Of a DNA stretch of 64,000 nt, positions 10,305-18,971 are shown one piece after another (within the stretch, counting starts at the first letter, position 1; each line of letters opens with the position of its first letter). The stretch covers positions 46,988 to 110,987 of the forward strand of contig JAIXSY010000052.1 of the NCBI GenBank assembly GCA_027484445.1. The letters run 5' to 3'. The position numbers were made by a program, and so were the translations under genes. The notes beneath the pieces were generated by a model. It was not told the origin of the DNA. It was given only the letters and a program-made list of their open reading frames with translations, and did not search any database. This stretch comes from Verrucomicrobiaceae bacterium. GTDB lineage: Bacteria; Verrucomicrobiota; Verrucomicrobiia; Verrucomicrobiales; Verrucomicrobiaceae.

Positions 10305-11690
10305 ATGGCCAATGCCCTGCTTCCCCTGCGCTCTCGTTTGCGTGAGGCCCTTCATCAGGGGCTGGGTTCCCATCTTGTCTCCGGTTTCCTCTGGGTCGCT
10401 GTGCTCACGGTTTTCGGCAAAGGCATCTCCTTCGTGAAAGACGCTGCCGTCGCGCGCTGGTTTGGCACTCAAGATGAGATGGATGCCTTCGTTTTGGCCT
10501 TTGGCTTTCTAGGCTTCGCCGCCTCCGTGCTAGGAGGCGGGCTACCAGAGGCTTTTCTTCCGCACTACACGGGGCTCAAGCACCGCCGTGGACCTCATCG
10601 TGCTTGGCGTCTGGGCACTCAAGTCGCAGTCGTTCAGGCTTTCGTGCTCATCGCCTGTGCGGTGCTGATCTGGCTAACGGCTGCCCCCATCATGGACGTG
10701 ACCGCCCAGCGTTTCAGTGATGAAAAAAAAGCTCTGTCCGTGGAATTGCTGCGTCGTCTCCTGCCTTTTTTGGTGACTTATGGACTGAGCCTCCAACTTT
10801 CCATCTGGCTGCGTGCGGAGAAGGTCTTTGCCCTCACTGCTGCTGCACCCATGATCATTCCCACCAGCATTCTGCTGGCCTTGATCAGTGGCACCAGCAT
10901 CGACGCTCTCGTCACGGGCACGATTGTTGGCAGCACGGCTCAGCTTCTCCTGCTCTGCACCGTGCTCCTCCGTGATCGCCCCTCGCCAGCATCCCCAGGT
11001 CGCTATCGGCTGAAGCTGCGGGAGCCTGCCCTGAGCGCCTCCCTGCGGGATGCACTGCCCTACCTGATGTCCGGCATCATTTACAGCAGCACCACCCTCA
11101 TCGACCAAGGCATGGCTGCTGCCTTGCTTTCATCAGGAGCTGTCTCTGTGCTCAGCTACGCAGAGAAGCTTGTCGGTGTCTTGCTCGCCTTCACCGCTAT
11201 CCCTGCTGGTGAGGTTCTCTTTCCCTACTTTGCAGACCTGGTCGCCCGCCGCGACTGGTCAGCCCTGCGCACAAAACTCAAATACGCCCTACTGCTTGTC
11301 GGCGGACTTTCCATTCCGGCCACCGTCATGCTTTCCGTGCTAGCCCCCCAAATCGTCGGCCTGTTCTTTGAGCGGGGCGCATTCACTCCCGCAGATACCA
11401 CACGTGTCGCCGAGGTCATGCGCATCGCCGTCTGGCAGGTGCCTTTTTACATCATCGGCACCCTCTGCTCCCGAGTCGCCGTCGCGCTTCAGGCCCCACG
11501 CTTCATCCTTGGCATCAGCATCTTCTCCATGATCGCCAATGCAGGTCTGAACTGGCTTCTCTTGCGTCCCTTGGGCGCAGCAGGCATTGCCCTGTCCACC
11601 GTCTTGGTCATCCTGATCAGTTCGTTCATCGTCCTGATTTACGTCCGAGCTCAAATTCGCCGCCACGAAGCAGTCGGCACATGTTCTTGA
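10305..11690 (+). CDS. murJ: MurJ/MviN-family lipid flippase
   Basis: 461-aa polytopic membrane protein of the MviN/MurJ branch of the MOP superfamily, which flips lipid-linked peptidoglycan precursor (lipid II) across the inner membrane. The N-terminus GFLWVAVLTVFGKGISFVKDAAVARWFGTQDEMDAFVLAF is characteristic: TM1 followed by the conserved Lys/Arg and the Asp-Ala region. About 12-13 hydrophobic segments follow. It is a little shorter than the usual roughly 500-aa MurJ, so a paralogue acting on another lipid-linked sugar is possible, especially with a CelD-type acyltransferase next door. Confidence 0.75.
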   Translation: MANALLPLRSRLREALHQGLGSHLVSGFLWVAVLTVFGKGISFVKDAAVARWFGTQDEMDAFVLAFGFLGFAASVLGGGLPEAFLPHYTGLKHRRGPHRAWRLGTQVAVVQAFVLIACAVLIWLTAAPIMDVTAQRFSDEKKALSVELLRRLLPFLVTYGLSLQLSIWLRAEKVFALTAAAPMIIPTSILLALISGTSIDALVTGTIVGSTAQLLLLCTVLLRDRPSPASPGRYRLKLREPALSASLRDALPYLMSGIIYSSTTLIDQGMAAALLSSGAVSVLSYAEKLVGVLLAFTAIPAGEVLFPYFADLVARRDWSALRTKLKYALLLVGGLSIPATVMLSVLAPQIVGLFFERGAFTPADTTRVAEVMRIAVWQVPFYIIGTLCSRVAVALQAPRFILGISIFSMIANAGLNWLLLRPLGAAGIALSTVLVILISSFIVLIYVRAQIRRHEAVGTCS

Positions 11691-11750
11691 GAGATTGGTC
11701 CCTTCAACCGATCGTCCAGCACCGTCTCTGTGAGTCTGCGGTAGTGACGT

Positions 11751-12095
11751 TCACTCCTTCACCACGCGACCACCGAGGGAGAGGATGCGAGCTTTGCCTT
11801 TGGCGTCTTCGGCTTCGGCGATCTGGTGGTTGGCCACATACATTTGGCTGAGTGCGGTCCAGGCGAGCAGGTCGTTGGGTCGTAAGGTGGTGGCCATGAG
11901 ACCTGCGCCGATGGCTTCCTTGAGATGGCCTGTTTTCATGAGGGCCATGCCCAAAGCATGCCAGCCTTCGAAGAAGTTTGGATCCAGCTCGACGCAGCGC
12001 TGGTAAAGCGGCACGGCAGCTTCCAGATCACCGATAGCGATGCAGCCTGAGGCCTCATCAAAGAGAGCTTCGATCTCAGGCTGGGATTCAGACAT
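11751..12095 (-). CDS. Small TPR protein
   Basis: 114 aa with about two and a half tetratricopeptide repeats: residues about 8-40 (ALFDEASGCIAIGDLEAAVPLYQRCVELDP), about 41-74 (NFFEGWHALGMALMKTGHLKEAI) and about 75-105 (NDLLAWTALSQMYVANHQIAEAEDA). No signal peptide, so a cytoplasmic protein-protein adaptor. It starts 15 nt after the stop of the PpiD-like gene and is very probably co-transcribed with it, suggesting a link to protein folding or export. The partner is unknown. Confidence 0.75.
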   Translation of the reverse strand: MSESQPEIEALFDEASGCIAIGDLEAAVPLYQRCVELDPNFFEGWHALGMALMKTGHLKEAIGAGLMATTLRPNDLLAWTALSQMYVANHQIAEAEDAKGKARILSLGGRVVKE

Positions 12096-12110
12096 ACGGG
12101 CAGAGGTGGA

Positions 12111-13625
12111 TCAGACGCTCATCTTGAGGTGCACCTTGAGCCCGGCCTCTTCCACCTTGCGAGAGAACCAGGCATTGAAAAGACGATTGCGCTCCTGGCT
12201 GGCGTTGCGGTCTTCCGTGTTCTTGCGAAGGGTTTCGCGGTCGTCGCGCTTGCGCAGTTCTTTGGCAGCCACGTAGGCCAGCACTGCGCCTTTGTCAGTG
12301 TTCACGACTTTGGCGACCTGACCAGCGGCCACTTTCTGGGCTTCCGTGGCGATCTCACGAGCATCTGGCAGATCCATGGGCGGCTCGTTCACGGTGATTT
12401 CGGTGACAGGGCTGAGGGTTAGCTTTTTGTCTTTGGCGAGGTCTTCGATCTTCTTGCCGGCTTTCAGTCCATCTTGGAATGCGGTGCGCGCTTCGTTCAC
12501 AGCCTTGGAGAGAGCTTCGTCGGCCTTTTGGGTAGCCAGAATTTCCTTCACCTTGTCCTTCACTTCCACGAGTTCCTGCTGCTTCGGCTCCTCAACCTGA
12601 GTGACGGTGAAAATGTAGTAACCTTGAGTGCCTTTGACGGGGTCACTGATGGCGCGGGATTCTTTTGCGTGGGCAAAGATGGCTTCGATGACCTCGGATT
12701 CCCCCTTCAGAGCATCAGGAGGGCTGTCTTTGGCAAAGAGGGGTGCCTTTTCTTCCTTTTCCTTCAGGTTTTTGACGATTTCATCAAACTTGGCTCCAGG
12801 GGCGATGCTGGCTTCGTTGAACTTCTCCACCCGGCTGATCTGTTCTTTTTGGAGCTTCTGGCGCTCTTCGAGAGGCTTTTTGTCCACATCAGCGGGATTG
12901 GCAAAGAACACCCAACTGACCGCACGCTTCTCAGCGGTTTTGTAGGTCTCTTTGTTCTCGTCGTAGTATTTTTTGATCTCGTCTTCTTTGACTTCAGCGG
13001 TCTTCTTGAAGTCTTCCTTCAAGAAACGCACGGTTTGGACCTTCAGCGTCTGATGGTCATTGGCGTAGGCTTTCTCGGTCTCAAGGGTCGAGGGAACGTA
13101 GTTTTTGCCGATCAGATCTTGGATGCTGTTGTAGCCGATGCTGAGTTTGGCGACTTCCAGCATGTCACCTCCACCCATGCCATAAGCACCGAGGTTTTGT
13201 TGGAAGTTGTAGGCACGCTGTGGGCTGAACTTGCCGTTTTCCTGGAGGGCTGGCAGCTTTTCCAGCTCAGCCTTGGCCTCGGCATCGCTGGGGTAGATGC
13301 CAAGCTCTTCCATCTGACGCTTCAGGACGAGCAGATTGAAGACGAAATCACGTCCACCCGCGTCGGGACTGCGAGAAGCTGACATCAGGCCGAAGTAGAG
13401 GTTGTACATCTGTAGCATCTGGATGACCTGCACAGAGCGCTCCAGGCGCTGCATTTCCCCCACGGTGTAAGTTTCCCCATAAAGGGTAAAGGCATCATCA
13501 GACGCAGAGGCCATTTTTGGACCACTGTCTTGGCGCCAGCCTCCCCACACGGAGAAGGACAGGATGATGACGACCGTGAGAACGATCATAAAAGCTCCAC
13601 GATGGCGGCGGAAAAATTCGAGCAT
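12111..13625 (-). CDS. Membrane-anchored periplasmic peptidyl-prolyl isomerase/chaperone, PpiD/SurA-like
   Basis: 504 aa from MLEFFRRHRGAF; the frame is open further upstream, but that extension is Pro/Cys/Gly-rich and not protein-like. One N-terminal transmembrane helix (residues about 12-32, FMIVLTVVIILSFSVWGGW) anchors a periplasmic body, the arrangement of PpiD. A SurA_N-type helical region (about 60-190: YGETYTVGEMQRLERSVQVIQM, FNLLVLKRQMEELG) precedes a parvulin-like stretch (about 220-355) with KYYDENKETYKTAEKRAVSWVFF and the GTQGYYIFTVTQVEEPK core. A charged helical tail follows. Likely role: folding of outer-membrane and exported proteins. It leads a two-gene unit with the TPR protein. 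Confidence 0.8.
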   Translation of the reverse strand: MLEFFRRHRGAFMIVLTVVIILSFSVWGGWRQDSGPKMASASDDAFTLYGETYTVGEMQRLERSVQVIQMLQMYNLYFGLMSASRSPDAGGRDFVFNLLVLKRQMEELGIYPSDAEAKAELEKLPALQENGKFSPQRAYNFQQNLGAYGMGGGDMLEVAKLSIGYNSIQDLIGKNYVPSTLETEKAYANDHQTLKVQTVRFLKEDFKKTAEVKEDEIKKYYDENKETYKTAEKRAVSWVFFANPADVDKKPLEERQKLQKEQISRVEKFNEASIAPGAKFDEIVKNLKEKEEKAPLFAKDSPPDALKGESEVIEAIFAHAKESRAISDPVKGTQGYYIFTVTQVEEPKQQELVEVKDKVKEILATQKADEALSKAVNEARTAFQDGLKAGKKIEDLAKDKKLTLSPVTEITVNEPPMDLPDAREIATEAQKVAAGQVAKVVNTDKGAVLAYVAAKELRKRDDRETLRKNTEDRNASQERNRLFNAWFSRKVEEAGLKVHLKMSV

Positions 13626-13728
13626 GACTGGCGACTGGGCTGGGGTGGAAAATGGGCGCGGAAGTAAGCCGCCCTGCCTCCGGGGGCAAACGGAAAAACC
13701 GCTCAAAACCGTGCCGGGGGCCTCTGAC

Positions 13729-14376
13729 TCACAGCCCCCCCCGCTGCTCCACCCACTGCATGGCATAGCGAATCAGGGCCGCGCCATCGGTGATTCCGAG
13801 CTTTTCTTTGATGTGCGCGCGGTGCGCCTCGACCGTGCGCGCACTTATGCAGAGCTTGGCAGCGATGTTTTTTGTCGCCACGCCTTGGCCGATCATCTCC
13901 AGCACCTCGAGTTCACGATCCGTCAAGGTATCCAGACCACCCGTCTGTCGCGCGCGCTGACCAGTGACCTGCTCCAGCATCCGGCTGGCCATGGCATCGC
14001 TGACGTAAATGCCACCCGAGAGCACCTTGCGAACCGCAGTGACCAGGTTATCCGCAGCGACTTCCTTCATGATGTAGCCGCGGGCTCCTGCACGCAAAGC
14101 TCGCTCGCCATACATCTCCTCATCATGCATGGAAAGCACCAGACAAAGAGTGCCGGGATGCATGGCTTGGATGTCTTTTAGCAGTTCAAGACCATTTTTG
14201 TCAGGCAGCGTGAGGTCGATGACCACCAAATCTGGCTGGTACTGCTCCACAGCTGCCAGTCCGTCACGGGCAGTTCCCGCCTCAGCACAGACATCAAGTC
14301 CTGGCTCACTGCGAATGAGCTGCGCAAGACCATGCCGCATGATGGGGTGATCATCGATGAGCAGCAGACGCTTCAC
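13729..14376 (-). CDS. NarL/FixJ-type response regulator
   Basis: 215 aa if it starts at the GTG at 14374-14376, which overlaps the kinase stop as GTGA and gives MKRLLLIDDHPIMRHG; an ATG at 14430 would add an 18-residue Pro/Ala-rich leader. The receiver domain (about 1-120) has the acidic pair DD near residue 8 and the phosphoacceptor Asp in LVVIDLTLPDKNG; the C-terminal LuxR helix-turn-helix (about 148-205) reads LTDRELEVLEMIGQGVATKN...RTVEAHRAHIKEKL. It is the last gene of the UspA-kinase-regulator unit, so it should be the partner of that kinase. Target genes are unknown. Confidence 0.93.
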   Translation of the reverse strand: MKRLLLIDDHPIMRHGLAQLIRSEPGLDVCAEAGTARDGLAAVEQYQPDLVVIDLTLPDKNGLELLKDIQAMHPGTLCLVLSMHDEEMYGERALRAGARGYIMKEVAADNLVTAVRKVLSGGIYVSDAMASRMLEQVTGQRARQTGGLDTLTDRELEVLEMIGQGVATKNIAAKLCISARTVEAHRAHIKEKLGITDGAALIRYAMQWVEQRGGL

Positions 14377-15947
14377 TGGCGGCGACGGCGCTGAGGTTTG
14401 GGCTGGGCATTGGGTATGGGCACTTGGCATCGGACGAGGGTGCCGCCGTCTTCGTCATGCTCCACGGACAGCACGCCGCCCATCATCCGAGCGCGGTGGC
14501 TCATCGTCAAGAGGCCCATGCCCGTGCTCTTCCCTGAGACATTGTCGGGGATGCCGATGCCATTGTCGCGGATGCTCAAAACGATCTCTCCCTCATGCTC
14601 TGACAGTGCGATCTCAATGCGGTCGGCTCGGCTGTGCTTGATGGCATTCGCCACGGCTTCTTGGGCGATTCGGTAGAGCTGAGTGGCCGTCTTGTTGTCA
14701 GAGACCTCCACCGGACGCTCACAGCGAAACGGCGCGCTGATGCGAAAGACACGCTCCGTGCTCTGCGCAAGGTCCGCGAGGGCAGCCATGAGCCCAGCAG
14801 AGTCCAGCACCACGGGCATGAGGCCACGCGACATCTCACGGGCTCGGGTATTAGCCTGGGACACGAGACGCACGATTTCATCCAGGCTCTCCGCCTGCGG
14901 TAGGCCTGACTTCACCAGCTGTTGATGCGCCACTTTGGCCAGACAACCGATAGCCGCGAGCTGCTGGCACAGGTCGTCATGGATGTCTTGACCGATGCGG
15001 TGCTGCTCTTCCTCACTGATGTGCAGGATTTTCTCTTCCAGAATCTTCCTTTCTGTCAGATCGCGGATGATGCCCGTGAACACACGCCGCCCATCAGGCA
15101 AAATGACCTCCCCGACTGATAAATCGAGCGGGAAAATGGTGCCATCTTTCCTCTGTCCCACGGCCTCTCGTCCGATGCCGATGATTTTCTTCACGCCCGT
15201 GCGCAGGTAATTCTGCACATAGCTGTCATGCTTGTCCCGGTAGGGCTGAGGCATGAGCATGCGGATGTTTTTCCCCACAACCTCACTTTTTTTGTAGCCA
15301 AAAATGCGCTCTGTGGAGGTGTTCGCCGTTTCGATGATGCAGTCCTCGCTCATCGTGATGATGGCGTTCACGGCCGTCTCCACGATGGCACGGCTTTGCT
15401 CTTCAGAGGTCAGCAGAGCCTCACGCGCTGCCAGCAGCTCCGTCACGTCGCGCCCGACACAGAGCACGCCCGTGACCTCGCCCGATTCATCACGGATGTC
15501 CGAGTGAACCCACTCGATGTGCCGCAGATCGCCCATTTTGGTCAAAATCGGCTTCAGGTGGCTTTCGGTGCGATCACGACCGATGCGGCCACGGCAGCGC
15601 TCGGTCGCCTCTGCCTGATGCTCAGGCGGCACCAGGGTGGCGACCCATTCGCGGCCCTTGAGTTCCTCAAACGTCCAGCCAGTCATCTGCTCCATGCCTT
15701 GGCTGAGCCACATGATGCGCCCCGAGATGTCCACCCCCATGACCAGCATGGCGGGGTGATTCACCATGCTTTCAAAAAGGGCGGGATCGGAGACAGGGCA
15801 CATGCTTCGGCAGAGACGTGCAGGTTTGGCAGCATGTGCGCCGGTGTCAACACACCCGCAGCTGCCAGGGCATGGCTGGGATGCATCTTCTGCCTCACGC
15901 TGGAGCACGTCACTCAGCGCCGCACAGGCTTGGCGGGAAAAGATCAT
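14373..15947 (-). CDS. Soluble double-PAS sensor histidine kinase (HisKA_3 type)
   Basis: 524 aa from MIFSRQACAALSDV, whose ATG overlaps the preceding UspA stop as ATGA; an upstream extension of the frame is rejected. Order: Cys-rich N-terminus (about 1-52), PAS1 (about 55-175), PAS2 (about 185-305, FixL-like with ERIFGYKKSEVVGKNIRMLMP), dimerisation/phosphoacceptor domain with His in RIGQDIHDDLCQQLAAIG (about 325), and HATPase_c (about 420-510) with NAIKHS, DNGIGI and GMGLLTMSHRA. No membrane segment, so a cytoplasmic sensor. PAS domains of this kind bind heme, flavin or other ligands; no heme-binding His is claimed here. Coupled to a UspA protein and a LuxR regulator. Confidence 0.92.
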   Translation of the reverse strand: MIFSRQACAALSDVLQREAEDASQPCPGSCGCVDTGAHAAKPARLCRSMCPVSDPALFESMVNHPAMLVMGVDISGRIMWLSQGMEQMTGWTFEELKGREWVATLVPPEHQAEATERCRGRIGRDRTESHLKPILTKMGDLRHIEWVHSDIRDESGEVTGVLCVGRDVTELLAAREALLTSEEQSRAIVETAVNAIITMSEDCIIETANTSTERIFGYKKSEVVGKNIRMLMPQPYRDKHDSYVQNYLRTGVKKIIGIGREAVGQRKDGTIFPLDLSVGEVILPDGRRVFTGIIRDLTERKILEEKILHISEEEQHRIGQDIHDDLCQQLAAIGCLAKVAHQQLVKSGLPQAESLDEIVRLVSQANTRAREMSRGLMPVVLDSAGLMAALADLAQSTERVFRISAPFRCERPVEVSDNKTATQLYRIAQEAVANAIKHSRADRIEIALSEHEGEIVLSIRDNGIGIPDNVSGKSTGMGLLTMSHRARMMGGVLSVEHDEDGGTLVRCQVPIPNAQPKPQRRRRQ

Positions 15948-16852
15948 GCTTCGCCCGTGGGCAAGACCTCCGGTTTGACGACAAGGATGGAGCACGGGGC
16001 ATGGGCGACGATTTTCTCCGCCGTCGTTCCGATCAGAAGCTCGCGCAGGCCCGTACGTCCACGTGTCCCCAGCACGACCAGATCCGCGTGCGTGGTCTTC
16101 ACATGCTCCAGGATCGTCTCGCGAATGTTGATGCGTTCGATCACATGCGTCATGCATGGCACAGATGGATAAGCCTGCGTCACTCCGCTCACAAAAGTCT
16201 CCAGCTCTTTTTCCCAGTGCTCCAGACTGCCGTCATCAGCCCCGATAGGCATGGGTGAAATCAGACCGCCGTAGTCGATCGACATGGCTAGAGCAGACTG
16301 ATAAACATGCACCGCGTTCAGCGTCGCACCCTCCAGCTCAGCGACCTGGGCAGCCCGCTGCAACGCCACTGCGGAGTTTTCTGAAAAATCCACGCAGGTA
16401 GCGAGATGCTTGTAGGCCCCCCAGGCATCCTCGCGCACCAGCAGCACGTCGATGGGAGACTTGCGAACGCATTGGGTCGCGATCGCACCGACGCGATGCG
16501 GATCCAGGCGCGAGCCCTTCACTCCCATGACCAGCAGGTCTGCGCCCTCCACACGGCAGGCATCGACCAGTTCGGTGAAAGGATGCCCGATGCGCACCTG
16601 CACCTCCAGGTCTGGCATGCCGAGCTCGGCATCTTCGAGAAACTTACGCAGCTTTGCTGTCCAGTCTGCCCGGATCGACGCCTGATCCGTGGACAGGGCG
16701 CGCTTCAGCTCATGCACCAGAAATTCATCCATGACATGAACCGCTGTGATGCGGGCTTTGAGCGGAGCAGCCAGCCTCGCGGCCTGGCGCAGTGCATTCA
16801 GGCAGGAAGGCGTGAAGTCCACGGCAAGCACGAGGTGAGCGTAAGGTTTCAT
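15944..16852 (-). CDS. Tandem universal stress protein (two UspA domains)
   Basis: 302 aa from MKPYAHLVLAVDFTP. Domain 1 (about 1-140) starts LVLAVDFTPSCLNALRQA and ends DLLVMGVKGSRLDPHRVGAIATQ, with a degenerate nucleotide loop. Domain 2 (about 150-300) starts HLATCVDFSENSAVALQRA and has the full ATP-binding pattern GTRGRTGLRELLIGTTAEKIV. Tandem UspA proteins act in stress, starvation or low-oxygen survival. It is the first gene of a unit in which the UspA stop overlaps the kinase ATG, so it is co-expressed with the two-component system and may tune the kinase. Confidence 0.9.
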   Translation of the reverse strand: MKPYAHLVLAVDFTPSCLNALRQAARLAAPLKARITAVHVMDEFLVHELKRALSTDQASIRADWTAKLRKFLEDAELGMPDLEVQVRIGHPFTELVDACRVEGADLLVMGVKGSRLDPHRVGAIATQCVRKSPIDVLLVREDAWGAYKHLATCVDFSENSAVALQRAAQVAELEGATLNAVHVYQSALAMSIDYGGLISPMPIGADDGSLEHWEKELETFVSGVTQAYPSVPCMTHVIERINIRETILEHVKTTHADLVVLGTRGRTGLRELLIGTTAEKIVAHAPCSILVVKPEVLPTGEA

Positions 16853-16990
16853 GGTTTTCACGTGCACAGAGTAAGCAGGCATGGCCCACCGCCGCGCCCT
16901 ATTCCTTGCTTTCCAGTGGGCGGTGCTTGTCCTGCATCTTGCAGAACGCTCAGCATGGGGAAAGAGTGCGCTCTCACGCTCCATGCTCCC

Positions 16991-17836
16991 ATGAACGCCC
17001 GCCACATCCCCCTCGTCCTCGTCTTCCTGGCCCTCGGCTACGGCATCTGGCACTACCACAGTGACGCAGGCCGCCTACGGATCGAGATGGAGCAACTGAA
17101 AGCTGCCCATGAACTGGCGCTGCAATCGAAAGATGAAGAAATGCAGCGCGCCCTCGCCGCCCAGAACGAGCAGCACCAAAAAGCGCTGCAATCCCTCAAT
17201 GAGGAGCAAGACAAAAAGCTCTCTGCCCTTCGGGCTGAGCAGCGCCAGCAAATGGCACGCGCCTACCAAGAATTTGAGAGCATCTTTACCGGCAACAAGC
17301 AGACGCTCGACTACATCAGCGCCCTGGAATCCAAGGTGAAGTCCGGGCAGGCCCTCTCCAAGATCGAGCTGGAAAAGATGACCATCATCGCCAGCGGCGT
17401 CGGCTTCCTGCAAAAGCAGTACCAGAAGCCCATGCAGGAGTTCACCGCCCTGCGCGACTACTTCGAGGACGTGGCAAAAAGGCCGAACGAAAAGCCGAAA
17501 TCAAACTTCGGCTTCTTCAAGCGCATGTTCAGCAAGGACTTCCGCGAGGCGGAAAAGGAATACTACCGCGAGGAAGGCGCACGCCGCGCCTTCGATGAGG
17601 CCCAGGGCAAGTTTGACAGCGTGTATGCCAGCGCCCAGCAGGCCATGCGCGCCGTGAACCTGGACACCTCCGCTCTGCTGAAAAAGCTGGACGACCTGAT
17701 CCAGGACAAGCAGCAGGCAAATGCGGAAGACCTGAGCAGCTACTTCAACAAAGCCCGCGAGGCGCTGCGCACCCACCAGGAGATCCTCGACTTTGACCCC
17801 GCCGTGCCGCCCCAGGCGCCCAAGGTGCAGCCCTGA
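16991..17836 (+). CDS. Membrane-anchored coiled-coil protein, unknown
   Basis: 281 aa from MNARHIPLVLVFLALGYGIW, a single N-terminal hydrophobic helix (about 5-20). It is followed by a long charged coiled coil (about 25-125) rich in Gln, Lys and Glu (MEQLKAAHELALQSKDEEMQRAL; EEQDKKLSALRAEQRQQMAR), then a second helical part with DFREAEKEYYREEGARRAF. An upstream in-frame start (MGKECALTL) is possible but reads like noncoding DNA. I know no named family; the layout suggests a signal-anchored periplasmic rod. It runs convergent with the alpha/beta hydrolase gene, with 5 nt between stops. Confidence 0.7.
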   Translation: MNARHIPLVLVFLALGYGIWHYHSDAGRLRIEMEQLKAAHELALQSKDEEMQRALAAQNEQHQKALQSLNEEQDKKLSALRAEQRQQMARAYQEFESIFTGNKQTLDYISALESKVKSGQALSKIELEKMTIIASGVGFLQKQYQKPMQEFTALRDYFEDVAKRPNEKPKSNFGFFKRMFSKDFREAEKEYYREEGARRAFDEAQGKFDSVYASAQQAMRAVNLDTSALLKKLDDLIQDKQQANAEDLSSYFNKAREALRTHQEILDFDPAVPPQAPKVQP

Positions 17837-17841
17837 CCGCA

Positions 17842-18930
17842 TCAGGGCGCGCCAAGCACTTGCCGGATGACCTCATAGGCCTCCAGGCGCTCCGCGTCGG
17901 GAAAGTCATGGTCGCAGTCTGGATGCCGGACGGTCAGCCCGCCCTCCGCGCCCAGCAGCCTGAAGACCGGCGTGGCGGCCGTGGCGATGCGGGCTACGCT
18001 GTCCCACTTGAAATTCGCATCGCGCAGCGGCGCATTCACAAAAACACGCCTGGGAGCGAGGGCGGCGATGAGCTCGTAGTAATCAAAAGGCACCTCCTGC
18101 GGACGCCCAAGATAATCGCCCATCTTTAGCATGTAGCGCTCCTGCACCCAGCCCTTGAGGTTGCCGCCGTAGTAGTCGAGCACCGAATCAAAGCCGCAGC
18201 TGCTGACCACGCCCTTGAGCCGGGGTTCAAACACGGCGGTGAAGATGCTGTTGTGCCCGCCCAGGCTGTGGCCGATGGCGGCAAAGCCAGCGTCCTTGCG
18301 CACCTCAGGCAGGCTTTCCAGCAGGTCAAGGCCGCGCACATTGTCCCACACGGCCTTCATCGTGCCGCTGCTGAAGCCGAGCGCCTTTAAATCAGGCTGA
18401 TAGCCCGCCAGCAGCGGATAGCTGGGGGCCAGCGTGACATAGCCGCGCTCCGCCAGCTCCGCCGCATATTGCCGGTGCGGCTTGCCCCCCAGGCCCACCA
18501 CCACCTGGTGACCGATCTTGTTTTCCGTGGGATGCAGGCACAGCACCGCAGGAGCCGGCCTTCCCGCCAGGGCCGCCTTGGGCAGGCAAAGATAGGCGGG
18601 CACGGCACCCCCAGGGCCTGCGGTGGACTGGTAGCGGATGAGGCGCCTGACGTAGCTGCCGCAGTCCACTTCCTCTTCAATTCGCATCTCCAGCGGGCAC
18701 CGCCGCTCGTCCCCCGGCAGCTTCCCGGCCACGCTTTGAAAAGCCTCCAGCGCTTCCTGGCGGCGCTGCTGCCAGTCTGCGGCGGTCTTCACAGGCTGCA
18801 CGCGACCGTCTGCGGACCGGAATTCCAGCAGATCATCACGGCTCAGACCCCGGATGGGCGGCACCTCCGCTAGGCAGTCGGCAGCCAGCAGGCACCAGAG
18901 CGGGAAGAAGCAGGAAAATCGCATCCACAC
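17842..18930 (-). CDS. Secreted alpha/beta hydrolase (dienelactone-hydrolase/acetyl-esterase-like)
   Basis: 362 aa with an N-terminal signal peptide (FSCFFPLWCLLAADCLAE). The nucleophile elbow is GHSLGGH at about residue 216 and the probable catalytic His is in CDHDFPDAERL near residue 340; an oxyanion-side motif PAVLCLHPT lies near 127. The fold matches large esterase-like hydrolases common in Verrucomicrobiota and Planctomycetota, often acting on acetylated or esterified glycans; the substrate is not predictable. It lies downstream of the DUF1501 gene on the same strand, 41 bp apart, and may be co-transcribed. Confidence 0.8.
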   Translation of the reverse strand: MWMRFSCFFPLWCLLAADCLAEVPPIRGLSRDDLLEFRSADGRVQPVKTAADWQQRRQEALEAFQSVAGKLPGDERRCPLEMRIEEEVDCGSYVRRLIRYQSTAGPGGAVPAYLCLPKAALAGRPAPAVLCLHPTENKIGHQVVVGLGGKPHRQYAAELAERGYVTLAPSYPLLAGYQPDLKALGFSSGTMKAVWDNVRGLDLLESLPEVRKDAGFAAIGHSLGGHNSIFTAVFEPRLKGVVSSCGFDSVLDYYGGNLKGWVQERYMLKMGDYLGRPQEVPFDYYELIAALAPRRVFVNAPLRDANFKWDSVARIATAATPVFRLLGAEGGLTVRHPDCDHDFPDAERLEAYEVIRQVLGAP

Positions 18931-18971
18931 GCTACGGCGCTGAACGCCCTTCCTTTGCCTGCGGAATCAAG

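Noticed and set aside
13626..13766. N-terminal extension of the PpiD-like protein
   Set aside because: The added 47 residues are Cys/Gly/Pro-rich and would bury the membrane anchor that normally starts the protein.
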